Assembly (NCBI RefSeq): GCF_001742165.1
Contig: NZ_CP016444.1
Coordinates: 372,001-436,000 of the forward strand
Direction: 5' to 3'
Source: Burkholderia stabilis
Lineage (GTDB): Bacteria; Pseudomonadota; Gammaproteobacteria; Burkholderiales; Burkholderiaceae
DNA length: 64,000 nucleotides
Below are positions 62,638-64,000 of this stretch, piece after piece. A program made the position numbers and the translations under genes. The first letter of the stretch is position 1. Every line of letters begins with the position of its first letter. The notes under the pieces are model-generated. The model ran no database searches. It was not told the DNA's origin and saw only the letters and a list, made by a program, of their open reading frames with translations.

Positions 62638-64000
62638 TCAGCCGACGTTGATCGACTGCCCGGCGTACAGCACGTTCGGCGCCGACGCCAGGCCCGGATT
62701 CAGCTGCAGGATCTCGTTGAGCGCGCGTGCATCCTGCTGGGCGCGCGTCATCGTCTTCTGGTCGGCCGGCGACACATGCGCCGCGTCGAGCAGCGACTGA
62801 CGATGCGCGTCGGCGATCACCCATAACGAATCCCCCGAGACGACGATGTACGGTTGCGCGGCCGGCGATGGCGGCGCGGAGGGCTGGGCGGGTGCCGTGC
62901 TGCCGGGCGTGCCGCTCGTGCCGCCCGGTGTGCCGGTTCCGGGCGGCTGCGTCGCCGTGGCGCCCGGCGCGAGCCCGGTCGTCGGCGTACCGCCTGTCTG
63001 CGGCGGTGGCTGATGCGATGGCGACGATGGCGTCGGCTGCGGTTTGTGCGTGGACGACCCCGATCCGCCCGACGGCGATCCGAAGAACAGGCTCTGCAAC
63101 TGCGTGAAGCCCCAGATGCCGATCGGCACGAGGATGAGCGCGGTCGGGTATTTCCTGACCCAGCGCGTCGCGTTCGGGAAGTGCGTGTTCAGGCGCGCGC
63201 CGAGCAGGATCACGGTCGACGTCGCCGCCGTCACCGCGAGCCCGGCGTGGCCCTTGTCGTATTGCGCGATCGTGCCCGCGATGCCGCTCGCCACGCCGAC
63301 GAAATCCGACGTCGAGTCGATCAGGCGCACGACGCGGCTGCGCTTGTCCGCGTTCACGCGATGTGCGCTCACGGCATAGACGAGGCCCGTGTACGTCGCG
63401 GCGAGCGCCGCGCTCGCGGTCGTCAGCGCGCCCGCGACCGTCGGCGTGCTCATGAGTCCGTGCACGCCGACGGCGATCGTCCCGGAATAACCGACGATCG
63501 CGCTGCCGCGCCCGACGAGACCGAGCAGCCGGCGGGAATTGCCGCGATGCAGCTGCGTGAGCGACGTGCCGCCAACCATCCCCTGCATGTTCGCGAGCAG
63601 GTCGGCCGACAGTTCCTTGATCTGCGCGGTCGCATCGTCGAAGCCGATGAGCCCTTGCCGGTGCATTTCGACGAAGTGGCTCGCCTTCACGCGGGTCTCG
63701 TTCGCGAGCAGGTCGAGCTGTTCGAGCCGCGCCGGATTGTAGCCGTGCACCGATGCGCTCAGTTGCTGCGCCAGCGAGCGCTGCAGGCGGTCGAGCACGT
63801 CGTGCACCGCGCGCGGGTCGCCGCTCTGCAGGCTCTGTACCGCGCCCTGGTGCATCGCGCCGAACACGCGGCCCGCGCGCGCGCCGACGAAGAGCGCGGT
63901 GTTCGCATGGCTCAGCGCATCCGAGCTCATCATGTTCATGCCGTTGAACACGTTCAACGCAACGAGCGTGCTCGCGCCGGCCATCGTGCCGCCGAAGCCC
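62638..64000 (-). CDS. Membrane protein with C-terminal LysM domain (partial)
   Basis: The frame is open to the right edge, so the N-terminus is missing; 454 residues are visible. The visible part starts with a helical region (GARAGRVFGAMHQGAVQSLQSGDPRAVHDVLDRLQRSLAQQLSAS...), then several hydrophobic helices (GYSGTIAVGVHGLMS, VAGALTTASAALAATYTGLVYAVSA, ALILVPIGIWGFTQLQSLFF). A Pro/Thr/Gly-rich linker of about 70 residues leads to a LysM-like peptidoglycan-binding module (YIVVSGDSLWVIADAHRQSLLD...LNEILQLNPGL...VLYAGQSINVG). It may be the end of a larger toxin-like or cell-wall-linked protein. The family is not recognised. Confidence 0.75.
   Translation of the reverse strand, partial: GFGGTMAGASTLVALNVFNGMNMMSSDALSHANTALFVGARAGRVFGAMHQGAVQSLQSGDPRAVHDVLDRLQRSLAQQLSASVHGYNPARLEQLDLLANETRVKASHFVEMHRQGLIGFDDATAQIKELSADLLANMQGMVGGTSLTQLHRGNSRRLLGLVGRGSAIVGYSGTIAVGVHGLMSTPTVAGALTTASAALAATYTGLVYAVSAHRVNADKRSRVVRLIDSTSDFVGVASGIAGTIAQYDKGHAGLAVTAATSTVILLGARLNTHFPNATRWVRKYPTALILVPIGIWGFTQLQSLFFGSPSGGSGSSTHKPQPTPSSPSHQPPPQTGGTPTTGLAPGATATQPPGTGTPGGTSGTPGSTAPAQPSAPPSPAAQPYIVVSGDSLWVIADAHRQSLLDAAHVSPADQKTMTRAQQDARALNEILQLNPGLASAPNVLYAGQSINVG

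Noticed and set aside
1..64000. CRISPR arrays, insertion sequences, tRNA or rRNA genes
   Set aside because: No direct repeats with regular spacers, transposase frames with inverted ends, or recognisable RNA genes were seen on reading. A tRNA or Rfam scan would be needed to exclude small RNAs.

Overview
The window is GC-rich and gene-dense, with the codon use and gene families of a Burkholderia cepacia complex bacterium. It spans the origin of a secondary replicon. A ParA/ParB pair (34181-35900) and a convergent plasmid-type Rep initiator (35995-37311) are flanked on one side by 16-bp centromere palindromes GTTGTCACGTGACAAC and on the other by many copies of a 16-bp iteron, CCCATA-N6-TACC. From memory, that palindrome is the parS assigned to the third replicon (chromosome 3, or pC3) of this complex, so I read the window as the pC3 origin and its surroundings. 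No rRNA, tRNA, CRISPR array or insertion sequence was recognised.

Left arm, 1-32465. (a) 1-5994, minus strand: a tight five-gene operon encoding a lysine 2,3-aminomutase-like radical SAM enzyme, a DAO-type flavoenzyme, a lysine/ornithine N-hydroxylase, an ATP-grasp ligase and a methionyl-tRNA-synthetase-like enzyme cut by the window edge. This combination matches the known hydrazine-forming (N-N bond) logic and is the best candidate for an undescribed system. (b) 6169-11748: a catabolic cluster with two MFS carriers, a LigI-like amidohydrolase, an isocitrate-lyase-family enzyme and a divergent LysR regulator. (c) 11850-16535: a periplasmic flavin amine oxidase and cytochrome c operon with a divergent TetR gene and three matching operator-like 16-mers. 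(d) 17950-23310: a MarR-controlled FUSC/DUF1656/HlyD/outer-membrane aromatic-acid efflux operon. (e) 23500-32465: a molbindin, a frameshifted nifQ-like gene, a glyoxalase-fold protein, an EamA transporter with a His-rich tail, a ProQ-family RNA chaperone, and several small regulator/enzyme pairs.

Origin, 32466-39894: a non-coding centromere region, parA-parB, a nested hairpin, rep, an iteron field containing four iteron doublets with an exact 26-bp period, an AT-rich stretch and a cluster of DnaA-box-like 9-mers, then about 1.2 kb without recognisable genes.

Right arm, 39895-64000: a DUF4148 protein, a LysR/purA-paralogue pair, a LysR regulator next to a sulfonate-type substrate-binding protein, an M20 hydrolase-porin-MFS operon with a divergent frameshifted LysR gene, an AraC regulator, a LysR gene followed by a complete RND efflux operon of the BpeAB-OprB/AcrAB type with a strong terminator, a dienelactone hydrolase, a second DUF4148 protein, a GlxA-type regulator, an HD-domain protein, and a LysM membrane protein cut by the right edge.

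Three genes (nifQ-like, TetR at 29472-30124, LysR at 49373-50313) each look intact apart from a single missing base. This could be sequencing error or real inactivation.
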